Source: Eremophila alpestris peregrina (taxonomy: Eukaryota; Chordata; Aves; Passeriformes; Alaudidae). Taken from it: DNA of 64,000 nucleotides. Made by a program: the position numbers and the translations under genes. Location: assembly GCA_009792885.1 (NCBI GenBank), contig WMCF01000014.1, forward strand, positions 10,869,924 through 10,933,923. Direction: 5' to 3'. Shown piece by piece: positions 34,874 through 45,607 of the stretch (within the stretch, counting starts at the first letter, position 1; every line of letters begins with the position of its first letter). The notes under the pieces are model-generated. The model saw nothing but the letters and a program-made list of their open reading frames with translations, did not search any database and was not told the origin of the DNA.

Positions 34874-37800
34874 AAAAGGAAAACGTTGGTGCCAAGGTGA
34901 CGCTGAGTATAATTTCTCTGAAGCCAAGGTGTGCTGTTAACAGAGAGGATTGTTTGATCCCTTGATTCTGCCCGTTGAGGACTCCATGCAGAAAGATTTC
35001 CAGAGAAAAACCATGATACTGGGTCCAGATTCTCCTGACACAGCAAATGCTGCTCTCTTTCAGGTCTGATTTGAGCACGGAATTCAGACTTTCTTTCAGT
35101 GGTGATCTGACTTGTTGCACTCAGTTGATTGCAACACAGGCTGTAGCACTCGGGGCACAGGTCATGGCCAGCTCTTTATTTTCTGTTCTGGAAGCCCCAG
35201 ATGGTGGGGAAGTTCCTGAGCATTCTGAAACACACAGATGGACACAGCAACGTGGGTGGGCTGTGAGGGTCTGAGCTTGGTGGGCTTGTGTTTCTCCAGC
35301 CCTCTGCCTAAATAATGAGCTCTTCTGGGAGAGAGAGCCCTGGGGAAGTCACTGGTCTGGACCCCTGATCTGCTCACAGCCCTTGGGAGACTGAGGTGGT
35401 GATGGATGCCCACGTACTGTGTTCCTCTGGTGCTCTAATGTCCAGGCCAGCTCCTCAGAGAGCCAGTTCAGGCCAGAGAAAGCTTATTAACTCTGGCTCT
35501 GTGCTATTTGAAACAGTCTGGAATGCCCCAGGACTAGGAGGAGCAGGATAGCAGTTTATGTGGAGCATTGCACCCATACAGAGCTGGCCTGGGAGTCTCT
35601 GCATCCTGCCAGACTTCATCCACAACCTGGAGAGAGCACCTGCAGGTAATTGGGAGCTGGCTGTGCCTGACCGGAGGGCAGTGTCAGGTTAATTAGACAT
35701 CTGCAGGCTGTTCTTAAAGCCTTTTCCTTTGCAGTCCCAAAATGGAGAACTGTTTAATATAAAAGAAAAAAAAAAAAAAAGGCCTTTTCCCCAGATTGGC
35801 ATAGAACACTATTTTTACTTAATTGAAGACTGGTGTGGACTGATTTAATCTCTTAATAATTTCCCTTTCTCAGGCACTAAAACCTGTGGCTCAGCATGGC
35901 TTCTCTGATTTTCCTGTTCTTTGGTTTGCTTTCCATATTTTGCATTCATGTATTTTCTTCCCAGATTCTTAATGTGCTTAGCCTTTTAAGATGAATATAA
36001 GATCTTTATAGTAGCATCTGAGATCATAATCTGTCTATATCAAAGGCCAGAATTATTCCCTGTTGTTTGTAAAGGAATTATTTAATAAGTAATCCTTGTA
36101 AGTGTCAACATTACACATGAGATGACATAACACTTGGGGAAAGTAAGGACTAAGCCAATATTCCCACACCAGCTTCAAAGCTAAATATGCTTTCACATAC
36201 AGATGCTTCCTATTTCTCATCTGTGGCTTCTATTTCCTCCTAATTGGAGTTGACACTGGAAGTACCAGTTCTCCTTTTCCTCCTCCTGGATGTTTTGATT
36301 GGAATGTTAATACTGTCCTCCTTCATTACCAGGCTCTGTGGAGTGGTGTGCCACGTGGTTTAAGGTATAGGATTAGTTTTCATGTGGAAGCTGAGCATGC
36401 TGCAATGTCAGAAGTGTTAATTCACAGCTGGCTACTTGCTGCACAGCAGTCTGAGACCTCGTGTTCCTGTACTTTTGGGGGCAATTGAAATCCAAACACA
36501 GGTTTTGCCTTTCTGGCCTACCCTGTCCAAAAGCAAACTTTTTGCATTGAATGAGCTCAGAGAGAATCAGACTGTTCTGCAAGTAAAATAGTGAAATCAT
36601 GAATGCTGAAAACCCACACACACAATTTCTCCCTCAGAGTGTTTCTACAGGTTGAAAATATCAATCTCTGCAAAAATCTGAATGTTGGCGCCTGGGTGGC
36701 AAAAAAACTCCTCCAAGACTAGAGAAGCCTTCTGTTTCCTGCAAAACCCCTCCCCATTCCTGCCTCATGCATCCCTCCCAGACAAATTAACCTCCCAAGA
36801 AAAATTAATAAATGTCTGTGGTGTGAATTCAAAACATCAAAATATCATGGACAGTTAATCCTTTCTCTTAGTAAGGCAAGTCTGATCAAAAGATCCTTAA
36901 TCTTTGCCTTACCAAAGCAATCTCTGAGGTGAGGCAGTAAGGAAAAGGGGAAAAACCAGGGAAATGCTTTGCACCAGTGTAGATGCTCCTGTCCCAGCTG
37001 GAGGTCTGCAGCTCCCAGGGTGCCTGCATCCTCCTGGGGAGTTGTGTAGCTGCCAGGAAACTGTAGTGATTTCTTGAGAGCTTACAAACTTACATTATCT
37101 CTACTCTGAAATCACTGTGAAGGGATTTTAAACCACTGGCTGCCAAATGCATTTATCCCAAGGAAGAAGATTTGATAATTCCCTGAAAAGACACCTCCTG
37201 CAGTCCATTAGGATTGGGTGTGAAGCCACCCATGATCCTGCTGAGTCCCAGGCTGCAAGCAGGGATCCCCACACCCAGGGCCCTACTGAGACCAAATGCT
37301 CAGTGTTTGGCTCTGAGCTTTCCTTGCCCATGGGCTCCCTGTGTGGATGAAGGCAGCTTTTCATCTCCTTGCAACAGTATTGCCCAAATGCAAAACCTCA
37401 GAGCTGATCATTGCACCCAGCTCAGTGTCCTCTGCTAAGGGGCTGTTGGGGTGCTTGCAGGCCTTTTGGCTCAAGGTCTCCCTTGCCTTGTGCTGTGCTT
37501 GCACAGCTGATATGGCTGAGACTTTGCTGGCATGTGGCACTGCAAAAACCCTAATAAATTAACCATGTCTGAATCCAGGAGGGCTGAGGACAGCTTTCCC
37601 CTACAAAGCACGGAATGTTGTAGTGACGCAGGGATCCCTGCTGCCCCAGTGCTGACTTGCCAAGTATGAAACCCTGCCTTGTTCCTTGTACTTTTTTTCA
37701 AGATCACTTTGGCTCTGTTGTCAGCATCTGTCTCTAGGCATGTCCAGGTGCCATAAAGCCTAGACAGTAATGAGGCTGTTTTGTAATTGTCCTTGCACAA

Positions 37801-39239
37801 GCAATAACTCTGTGAAATCCTAGCACTCACGTGGAAGAGGAGGTTTATTGTTATTGTGCTTGTCAGACAAACTTGGGGTGGAAAACAGTGATCCACTATG
37901 GGTCTCTGGAAAGGTATAGAGGATCCTGAGGATCACTTGCATGGTGTCTGTCCTGTTTTCCATGTAAGAGGTTCAGTGATGACTTGGGGCCTCCCATGAC
38001 CAGGCTCTTCTTGACCTTACATGAGTTGAGGCAAGTGCCTTCAACACTGGTTTACCTGGAAAGCCTGGCTTTGTCCTGGGCCTTCCTTGTCCTTGCAGTT
38101 CTCCTAAATGAATCCTTTCTGTCTCCTGGTGGCTGTTAGGTGGGTTTTATAGGCCAAGGTGTCTCACAGGGTCAGGACATTGTTGGCATAATTAGAGAAC
38201 AACAATTGTCTTGAGATAAAGCTGTTCTTCAGTTTTGTTTTTTTTTTTTGGTTGTTGTTTAAACTTTTGTCACTGGATTAATGGGCTCTCTACCTGTTTC
38301 TTTAGAACCTTTGATGAAAAGAATATTGTTGTAAACTGGTTGCTCTAAGTGTTCATTTTAGCTAGAGTGAATGACTCAGGGCAAATTTTTTGCTTTATGA
38401 TTTAGGTTGCAGTCTTTTAAAATGGCTATTTTTAGACAATAGTGAGGAATCCTGTACAGATCACAGTGCCTTCTTTCAATTTTTTGTTAAAGTTGAGTGA
38501 TTTTTCACTTTGGTGGAAATGCAGGAAAGACAGCCAGCACAGGCATAGGAGGCTATATGCAATCTTTCTTCACATTCCCAAGCTTAATCTGAAATTGTGT
38601 GAGGTCTCTTGTGGTCCAGACCTGTGCTTTTCTCTAATAGACACTATAGTGCTAATTGTGTTATTGCTTTACACAAAGGACAAGTGGTCCCCGGGGACCA
38701 AGATGACTCCATCAAAATAATTTCCAGAATTGATCTAAATGGCATTTGATCCAAGTATAATTTTTAGAGGGAAAATACAATGGCATTAGCCCAGGAACCT
38801 GGGGACAGACACCATCTTCCAACACGTTTTCATGCCAACTTGTGTGTCTAGAGCTCTACTGCAATGTGAATATGCCAACTACCTCTTCCAAATTTCCTGC
38901 CTGTTTCTGTTATCACAGTGTTCTTTTTGGAAATCCAGATGCAAAATATCATCAAGTTATATTAAGCCTTTTGTCTTGTCTTCAATTCTTGAGTTCTGAA
39001 CAGCAGTTTCCTAGAAAAGCGATACTCTCCTTATCTGTTTGTTTATTCCTACCATGTATCACAAGGAATTCCTGCAAATTCCCATCAGCCATGACAAACT
39101 TATCTTGTAGACCTATGTAGGGATTTTGATGGCTTTACAGACCTGTTTGTTTTGTTCTGAACTAAATTAATAGCTCTGTGATGGCCCCACTCTAGCACTG
39201 AACTTCTAAACCTCCCCTAATATACTAATCAGCATGTCA
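34874..39239. other. Non-coding stretch, no gene seen
   Basis: No gene is supported. A 15-base A run occurs at 35,766-35,780. A segment at about 36,780-36,920 is AT-rich and motif-like but unremarkable. A sequence CACCTGCAG/GTAATT near 35,640 resembles a splice donor without a credible exon before it. Confidence 0.5.
35761..35780. repeat. Poly-A tract
   Basis: AAAAG followed by fifteen A residues. It is not preceded by any recognisable retrocopy or SINE body, so it is treated as a simple repeat. Confidence 0.85.
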
Positions 39240-39520
39240 GTAGAATATTCTTTCTGGATAGAGACAAGCCTGGCGAAACGGATTAGACATTCACATGGCA
39301 TTGTATAATTCAGAGAGCAGGCATGGTGCATATGATTTGCATTAATAGCCTCTACTGCAGCAGCTTCTCACAGGTCTCTCTCATTAGATCATATGTGGAA
39401 GCTTCCAGACTGTCAATCAATTACAGTAATTTCCTTTTCCATATTTATTCCATCACGATCATTGACAGTTACCATTAAGTGACATTAATACAATACAATA
39501 CAATATCACCTTGCATTTTT
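39240..39520. promoter_or_regulatory. Probable enhancer-like conserved element (octamer, PBX-MEIS)
   Basis: Several specific binding words are packed together: GGATTA (OTX/PITX type) at 39,280-39,285; a perfect octamer ATTTGCAT at 39,335-39,342 overlapping ATTAAT; CTGTCAATCA at 39,410-39,419, whose reverse complement TGATTGACAG is the classic PBX-MEIS decamer; and TCATTGACAG at 39,459-39,468, one base from the same decamer in the other direction. There is no repeat or coding signature. These sites suggest a developmental enhancer with POU and TALE homeodomain input. Function and conservation are inferred, not shown. Confidence 0.4.
39486..39507. repeat. (ATACA)-type pentanucleotide repeat, about 4 units
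   Basis: TAATACAATACAATACAATATC is a short pentanucleotide tandem repeat at the right edge of the enhancer-like block. It may vary in length between individuals. Confidence 0.85.
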
Positions 39521-42511
39521 CACTGCTCCTCTCACAGGGTCCCTAATGCATATAAGGCTGAGAGGCTTCATTATAAATGGAAAAGGTATCTTTTCTCCCT
39601 AGCTCAGCAAAGTGTGGCTCCCCTGTGACGGGAGAAGGATGGAGCCCCTTGTGCCACGGTGTCTGGTGAGCCCCTCTGGGGTGCTCAAGAGTGGGGTCTG
39701 CTGGCTTGTGATGGAAGTGGCTCCTGCCCAGTGGTGAACACAGGGTGCCATGAGAGGCTGGCAGACTCAGTCAGAATAGAAAACTTAACTGCAACTGCTC
39801 AGTGCAGCTTGTGTGGCATGTTCAGGTGCCTCAGCATGGACCTTTCAGTATGGCTGTGGTTACAGATGTGATTACAGGTATTATCTTGTCTGATGCCATT
39901 GGACCATCCCAGTGAACTGGCATGAGCCAAGTTTTCATATGTAGCAGCTAACACCTAGGCATTCTTGTTAGAGCAACCAGAGCTCTTTTCTTCCTTCCAG
40001 CCCTGCCCTTCCTATTTCACTGACTGCTTAAAAAACCCCTCCTGTCCTGCCCTAGGTAAGCAAGGTTCAGCATTACCCAATCCCAGTAGCAGCAGCATCC
40101 TCTACTGAATAAGCATAGGCCCAGTAGCACCAGAGCAGGGCACCCTTTATGTACTTCAAAAAACCCAAAGGGTTGGTGTGGTCATGCTGCAGCTAATGAC
40201 CTGGTGGCAGCTGAAGGAGCCTCTTACTGGATCTTCCTCTGCAAAATGTGCTAGAGTACCTATGGTGAAAACTGAGAGTAGTGGTCTCAGCCCTCCTGCT
40301 TGAGATCCATCTTCTGGGGGCCACCTTGAAATTACTTTAAGGGTACAAACAGGGAGTGTGAAACCTGTTGGCAGATAATATCTGAGAAATATGTGGGTAA
40401 AAAAGTACTGCAGCAAATGCTGCTAGGTGGGTCAGCTGGAGCACTGCATGTGCTTCTGGACATTGCTAGCTTTTGTTAGCTGACGTTTGCCAAGATGTTT
40501 CCCATGGAGATAGAAAGGCTTTTAGCCATACTGCACAAATTTTTATACATTCTCTTATTCTTTAGATCCGTGATGTCCTATCAAAATATTTAGAGAGTTA
40601 AGTTTAGAAGGTGATCTTTGGGCTGGGTGGGAAGGGAAACATATCTTTTGCAGACCAGGAGAAAAGGTGTTGGTTCTGTATCCCCTATCGACCCTGCAAC
40701 ATCCCCCTTCAATCAGTTTCCCCATACTGTACTAAAAATGCTTTCTGGAGAATGCATTGAGCTCCTTTTTAATTTTTGCTGTCTTTTTGCTAGGAATTGC
40801 TTCTGCCCCTTTTCAGTCTTGAGGTGCTTTTCCCATCTCACTGAGCTGACATGGTGAGATTCTTTCACCACTCAGCAGTAAACACTTCATCAGCAATTCT
40901 GCACATGCCCAAGGGTGTTTCCTCTGCTGAATTTTCTGGTGCTTCTTTCTTTTTCATCTTTCCTGCTAGGATGGACAATTTTCCATTTATCCCCATCTCC
41001 CTCTTCTTTGATACATGTCAGAGACTAAGCAGGATCAGTTGCCACTGTGTCCCCATTCAAGACCCTCCTAAAGCTATTGCTGCCAAATATGCTGGATGTC
41101 TTCTTTCTCACAGTGCTCCACTTCCATCCTTGTCATTCATGGGTAACAGTTCAATGATCTTTCCCCTTCTCTGTCCACTGAGCTCATTTAAAATCCAAAC
41201 AGTTTCTGGCTGTCAGCTCTCCTGTTTGTGACTTCCACTCTGTTTACTTCTCTCTTCAAAATCTTCCCTGTCACCTCTCATCTTCAGAATTGTCAGTGCC
41301 TAAGACATTCATTTCATTGCCCCTCTTTTGTTCTCATCCATGGCTTCTTATTCCTGCCCATGAGTTTGCAATTGAGAGGGTCCCCACAGTTTGTTGTGCT
41401 GCCATCCTGTTATTTTAGGTAGGCTTGTTGCTTAAGCTTTCCCCAGGACTGCAGTGGTCTTGGCTTAGGGCATTCACTGCTCAGGCTGTACATCCAAGAT
41501 CTGCTCTATAATCAATTCTGTAGCTGCATGAATTTGACATAGTGCCTATCCATGGTTTTAGGGTAAGGAATTTTGCTCACAATTATAAACCGGTTTCTCC
41601 CCATGGCCTGAAATCTGAATTTCCCTTATGTTTCAGTTGTTACAACCAGATTTTAGGATTCTGACATACAGAGGCATGTACTAGGTGTGAACTTTGGATG
41701 CACTGCCAGACTCCCCCCAAAGGCTGGAGTGGCAATCATATCACAGTTTTTACTTTAGCCCAAGCTGCTTTCCCTGCAAGATAGAGAATGTCCTCAATTA
41801 GAGTGCTGGTTAAATAATACTTAGGAATCTATTCAAATGTGACTTGCTACATCTAGCAAACTTGGGAGTTTTGAGCACTTTTTATTAAGTCTTATTGAGT
41901 TATGTTTGATAACTAGTTGTAGTCAATGGTGTGCATTATTTTCCTAATCATGCAGTTATTTGAGAATTTGGCAGTCTGTGTTCAAAACGCAATCAGCATA
42001 GGATTTTTTTTCTTTATAGAATGCATAATATTGTTTTCTGACATTTATTGTTTCAATAAATGTTTCTGTGAAATCCAGTATTTTTACAAGAATTGTGTAC
42101 TTGTCTACTCAAGAAATAAGACAGTGTTTTGTGTAATTTTGATCATTTAATGTAGGTATTATTAGGTCAATCTCAATGTGTTAAAAGTGATTTTGGAATA
42201 AAAGCAGATGAAACTTTAAATGTTAAAATAAGTCTTGGAATAATAATTAGGACTGCTATATATTCTGTGAGTTGAAAAATACTCAAGCTCTGTCCTAAGA
42301 ATTATTTCTTCCCTTTCAATTGTAATTTTTTTCTGAATTTTTGTTTATTGTTCACAGAAAAATTATATTCACTGGAATTACTACATTTTCATTTACTCAG
42401 GACAGGAATGTATTGTTTTAGTGGAATATATCTCCATGGAACAGCAATATGAGAGATGTGAAGGACTTCCCATCTTGTGGTGGCAATCTGAAGGGAAGAG
42501 CCATGGAACAT
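39521..42511. other. Non-coding stretch, no gene seen
   Basis: No gene is supported. The 126-codon plus frame at 40,851-41,231 lies in pyrimidine-rich DNA and matches nothing known to me. The last 600 bases are AT-rich and include a 23-base palindrome at 42,041. Confidence 0.5.
42041..42063. repeat. 10-bp perfect inverted repeat with 3-base loop
   Basis: ACATTTATTG and CAATAAATGT flank TTT. The right arm contains AATAAA, a polyadenylation-signal word, and the inverted copy provides TTTATT on the left. It is probably chance in AT-rich DNA. Confidence 0.8.
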
Positions 42512-42623
42512 ATCACAGAATCACAGAATTTCTAGGTTGGAAGAGACCTTTAAGATCATCGAGTCCAACCCATGTTCTAACACCTCAACTAGATCATGGC
42601 ACCAAGTGCCACATCCAGTCTTT
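42512..42623 (-). mobile_element. CR1 LINE 3' end fragment
   Basis: The low-coordinate end has ATCACAGAATCACAGAAT, the reverse complement of the CR1 terminal octamers. It is followed by GGTTGGAAGAGACC, GATCATCGAGTCCAACCC and GTGCCACATCCAGTC, in the order of the avian CR1 3' UTR. It loses similarity after about 42,623, so only some 110 bases remain. It is better preserved than the other copies and therefore probably younger. No ORF2 sequence is left. Confidence 0.93.
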
Positions 42624-42859
42624 GTATTGCACCCCTCTATACAGTTTAGGTGACCTTCTTTAAAGTCTGTGGATGAAAAGAGCTAAAATACTCTGTTAAG
42701 GGTTAGATGTTGGTTATTGCAATTATCTGCATTTGCCAAGCTTGATCCTAATGATGCTGCAGCTGGGGCAGATTTGTGTTGCTCAACAGAAGAGACACAC
42801 AGAACAGCTCCTCAACAGCTGACTGGTGTGTCACCCCCTGAAAGCAGAATTATCCAGAA

Positions 42860-43370
42860 GACCTTTAAATGGCGTGGGGAGTGCGTGCACTGAGTGAAGT
42901 CCCACAGGATGACAACAGGGAGTGGGATGCGTGGAGTAGTTGGGTGAGAGCTTTCATGTCCTCTTGGAGCAATTGTGTAATGAGTTACATGGGAGGGCTC
43001 AGAGATTTGTTAATGACTCGAGTGCTGCTTCAGGAGAGCATTTGTGTAAGCCGTGGAACAATGCGTAGTATTTGTGTGTGATTAATGAGAGTTTGTCATC
43101 TGAAATGCAGTCAGCACAGCGCCTTCGTAGCTGTGTGCCTCAAACTCCCAGAGCCAGCCCACGGTGGAATATCAGAGGAATTACTCAGCAGATCACTTCC
43201 ATGTTGTTTTTGTCAGCTTATTCACCCCGACGCCCATTTGATAAAAGGAAGGGGGTGTGAGGGTTTGTGCTGTGCGTTTTTGTTGGCATCTAACTTGTGG
43301 CTCTTTGAAAGGTCATGGGTACTTGAAGCTGTTTCAGACTGGTCAGACCACAGCTATTAGTCACGGAGCA
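42860..43370. promoter_or_regulatory. Possible conserved non-coding element
   Basis: The block has retained CpGs (ATGGCGTGG, AGTGCGTGC, AGCCGTGG, ATGCGTAG, CACAGCGCC, CCCGACGCCC), a SOX-like GAACAATG near 43,056 and TGATTAATGAG near 43,080, without repeat or coding signature. Frames of 60-90 codons cross it but none is recognisable. It is a candidate regulatory element on texture only. Confidence 0.28.
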
Positions 43371-43782
43371 TTATTCACTCAGTCCCTTTCTTTCTTTCCT
43401 CTTCCCTGTGCTTTTTGCTGAAGGAGTGCTCTTTGGAAAGGAAACAATAGCTGAAGGAAACATTTTTTTTTGCCCGGATGTTAAGTTTTTCCACCGGAAT
43501 TTAACTGAACTTACTGGCACACTATTGGCTGCAGGATGACCTGACCTCCCCTGTGACAGTTCATCAGAGCTGAGTACAGGAGCTGTATTAGTAGTCTTGT
43601 CTGCCTATTTCCTGTCATGTCAAGTGCAGTGGTTTTGCTGTACCCCTGTCCTTACTAGGAGACTTTCCAGGGTTTTACTGGTTTTCTGCTCCAGACTTAT
43701 TCTGTGACAAATAATTATATTTTGACCATTCCTCAAAATTTCTCTTTTAGTTACTTCTTGGATAACATAGGTTTATGAGGGG

Positions 43783-43856
43783 TTTTTTTGTTTGTTTGTT
43801 TTTTTAATAAATAACTCTTTCTGATAAAACACTTTTTTTTTTTTAATAAAAAAGTG
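43783..43856. repeat. (GTTT)n tract and A/T hairpin
   Basis: TTTTTTTG units repeat at 43,783-43,805. After a short gap, CACTTTTTT at 43,830-43,838 faces AAAAAAGTG at 43,848-43,856, giving a 9-bp-arm inverted repeat made mostly of A and T. Confidence 0.8.
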
Positions 43857-45385
43857 AATAGCTGGCATTTTCCCTGGATGAAGATCCCAGCTGATACTTG
43901 TTAGTGTGACATACCTACCTTTTGTACATGCCAGCTGGTAGAGGTTTGTGCTGTTAGCTCTTCATATTGCAGTAGAGTCTAGTGGATCCACCTGCCTTAA
44001 GCCTCTGCTTGTCTTGGCTCTAAATGGATATTAAAAGGTGTTCCTTGCCCCAGAAGTAAGTCTATGATAGACAACTGAGAGAAAATGAGAAGTGTTGAAA
44101 AAACTAGAATATTTTAGGAAACTAGTGCATAACTCTTAGTCAATCAGCAGCTGCAATGCTCATATAAGCCATTTAATATCTGAGTGTGAAGACTGGCAAA
44201 AAAGAAGAAAGGATGCTTTCTCCAGTGAAAACAAATTAAAGCTATTTTGCTTTATATACTGTTGTGGTCCAAGATGCAGTGGTAGAACTGTGACTTGAAT
44301 GTTTTTGGACTATGGCTTTGGGTTTTTCTGAGGCATACTTCTGCTCAGATGATGAACAGAAAGACCATTCAGACAATGGATTGATATAAATTCCTGCTAG
44401 ATCAAGGTTTTATTTAGGTTGGCATCTAAATTTTAAATACCTGGAATCTAGAGCTTATTTGAGTAATATCTTAGTGTTTATTTTTGTGTGCCCATGAACA
44501 GTAACATATAAATCACAGACGATCCAGCAGCAGAGAGGTACAGTGATCTGATCTTGATGGCTCCAATAACATTATGTAATTATATAAGCTAAAGTTTTAA
44601 ACACTTTCCAAAGTAGTTCATGTTTTCATGGAGAGTGGTAGTTTTGTTGGTTTCACAGGGCTATTTTGTTGTTGACATATGTTTGGGAGGCCTGGGGGAA
44701 CCTGTGTTTTCAGTATCTGCATAAGTAACAGTGCAGAACACTTGCTTTCTTCATACAGTTTCAATGTGCTGTTAAAATATCACTTGCTGGAAAATCAGAG
44801 CTTTCCCTGGAGGAGTTGGGCTGTGGCTGGAGACCAGCATGTCCCAAGTCTTGTCCAAGGGTTGGGTCCTGGCCAGGTGCTGCCTCCACTGTTCACTCCA
44901 GCCACCCACAGCAGAGAGAGTCTTGGCCAAAGTTGTAGCCCTTAGGGAAATTTGAGGGATGTGAAAAGCTGTTGATGATGGATCCTAAAGAATAATTTTT
45001 ATTCCTTAGGTATCTTCTCTTTTTTACTTTTCGTGGTGGTCATGTGTCTTGATGTGCCAGTGAAGGTTTGCAGAAGGGCCTGAGACTTGAACTTTTAGTA
45101 AAGTTTAAGATACTCATGTTTCAGGATTTGCATTACGTTTTTTCCCCTAAGTGTAGTCTCCACCATGAAATAAATAATTCTAGTAGTAACATTGTTGCTG
45201 GGATGGATGTTAGACCATAAATGGGCAAGGTTTCTATCAAGGGAGGGTTGTGTTCTTGCAGGTGAAGGTTATGTCACTGCAGATATCCAGGTGTGCTCTG
45301 GAGCCCTTCTCTGGGCATGGAAGAGACAGAGCAAACTTCTAGGAGGAAGAGGGCAAAGCCCCTGAGCTTTAGCTGCCGCAATTTC

Positions 45386-45607
45386 TAGAATCATGGAATC
45401 ACTTTGATTGGAAAAGACCTCCAAGATCATTAAGTCCAAATGCTAACCCAGCACTGTCCACCACTAAACCATGTCCCTAATCACCACATCTACACACCTC
45501 TTAAATACCTCAAGGGATGGTCATTCTGGGGAACCTGTTCCAGTGCTTGATAACCCCGTTGGTTGAAGAAATCATTCCTAATAGCCAGTCTAAACTTTCC
45601 CTAGAGT
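45386..45607 (-). mobile_element. CR1 LINE 3' part fragment
   Basis: It begins with AGAATCATGGAATCAC (decayed terminal octamers), then TTGGAAAAGACCTCCAAGATC, then an unrelated-to-coding stretch ending in GAAATCATTCCTAATAGCC and CTAAACTTTCCCTAGAG. This is the order of the reverse-complemented CR1 tail. It is truncated near 45,607. The divergence indicates an older insertion than the 42.5 kb copy. Confidence 0.88.

Larger units (their letters stand above)
42624..45385. other. Non-coding stretch, no gene seen
   Basis: No gene is supported. An enhancer-like block lies at about 42,860-43,370, and GTTT/T-run low complexity with a 9-bp-arm A/T hairpin at 43,783-43,856. The 88-codon plus frame at 44,679-44,945 is unrecognised. 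Confidence 0.5.

Noticed and set aside
35590..35650. Exon ending in CACCTGCAG before GTAATT
   Set aside because: The donor-like word is acceptable, but no acceptor or recognisable peptide precedes it.
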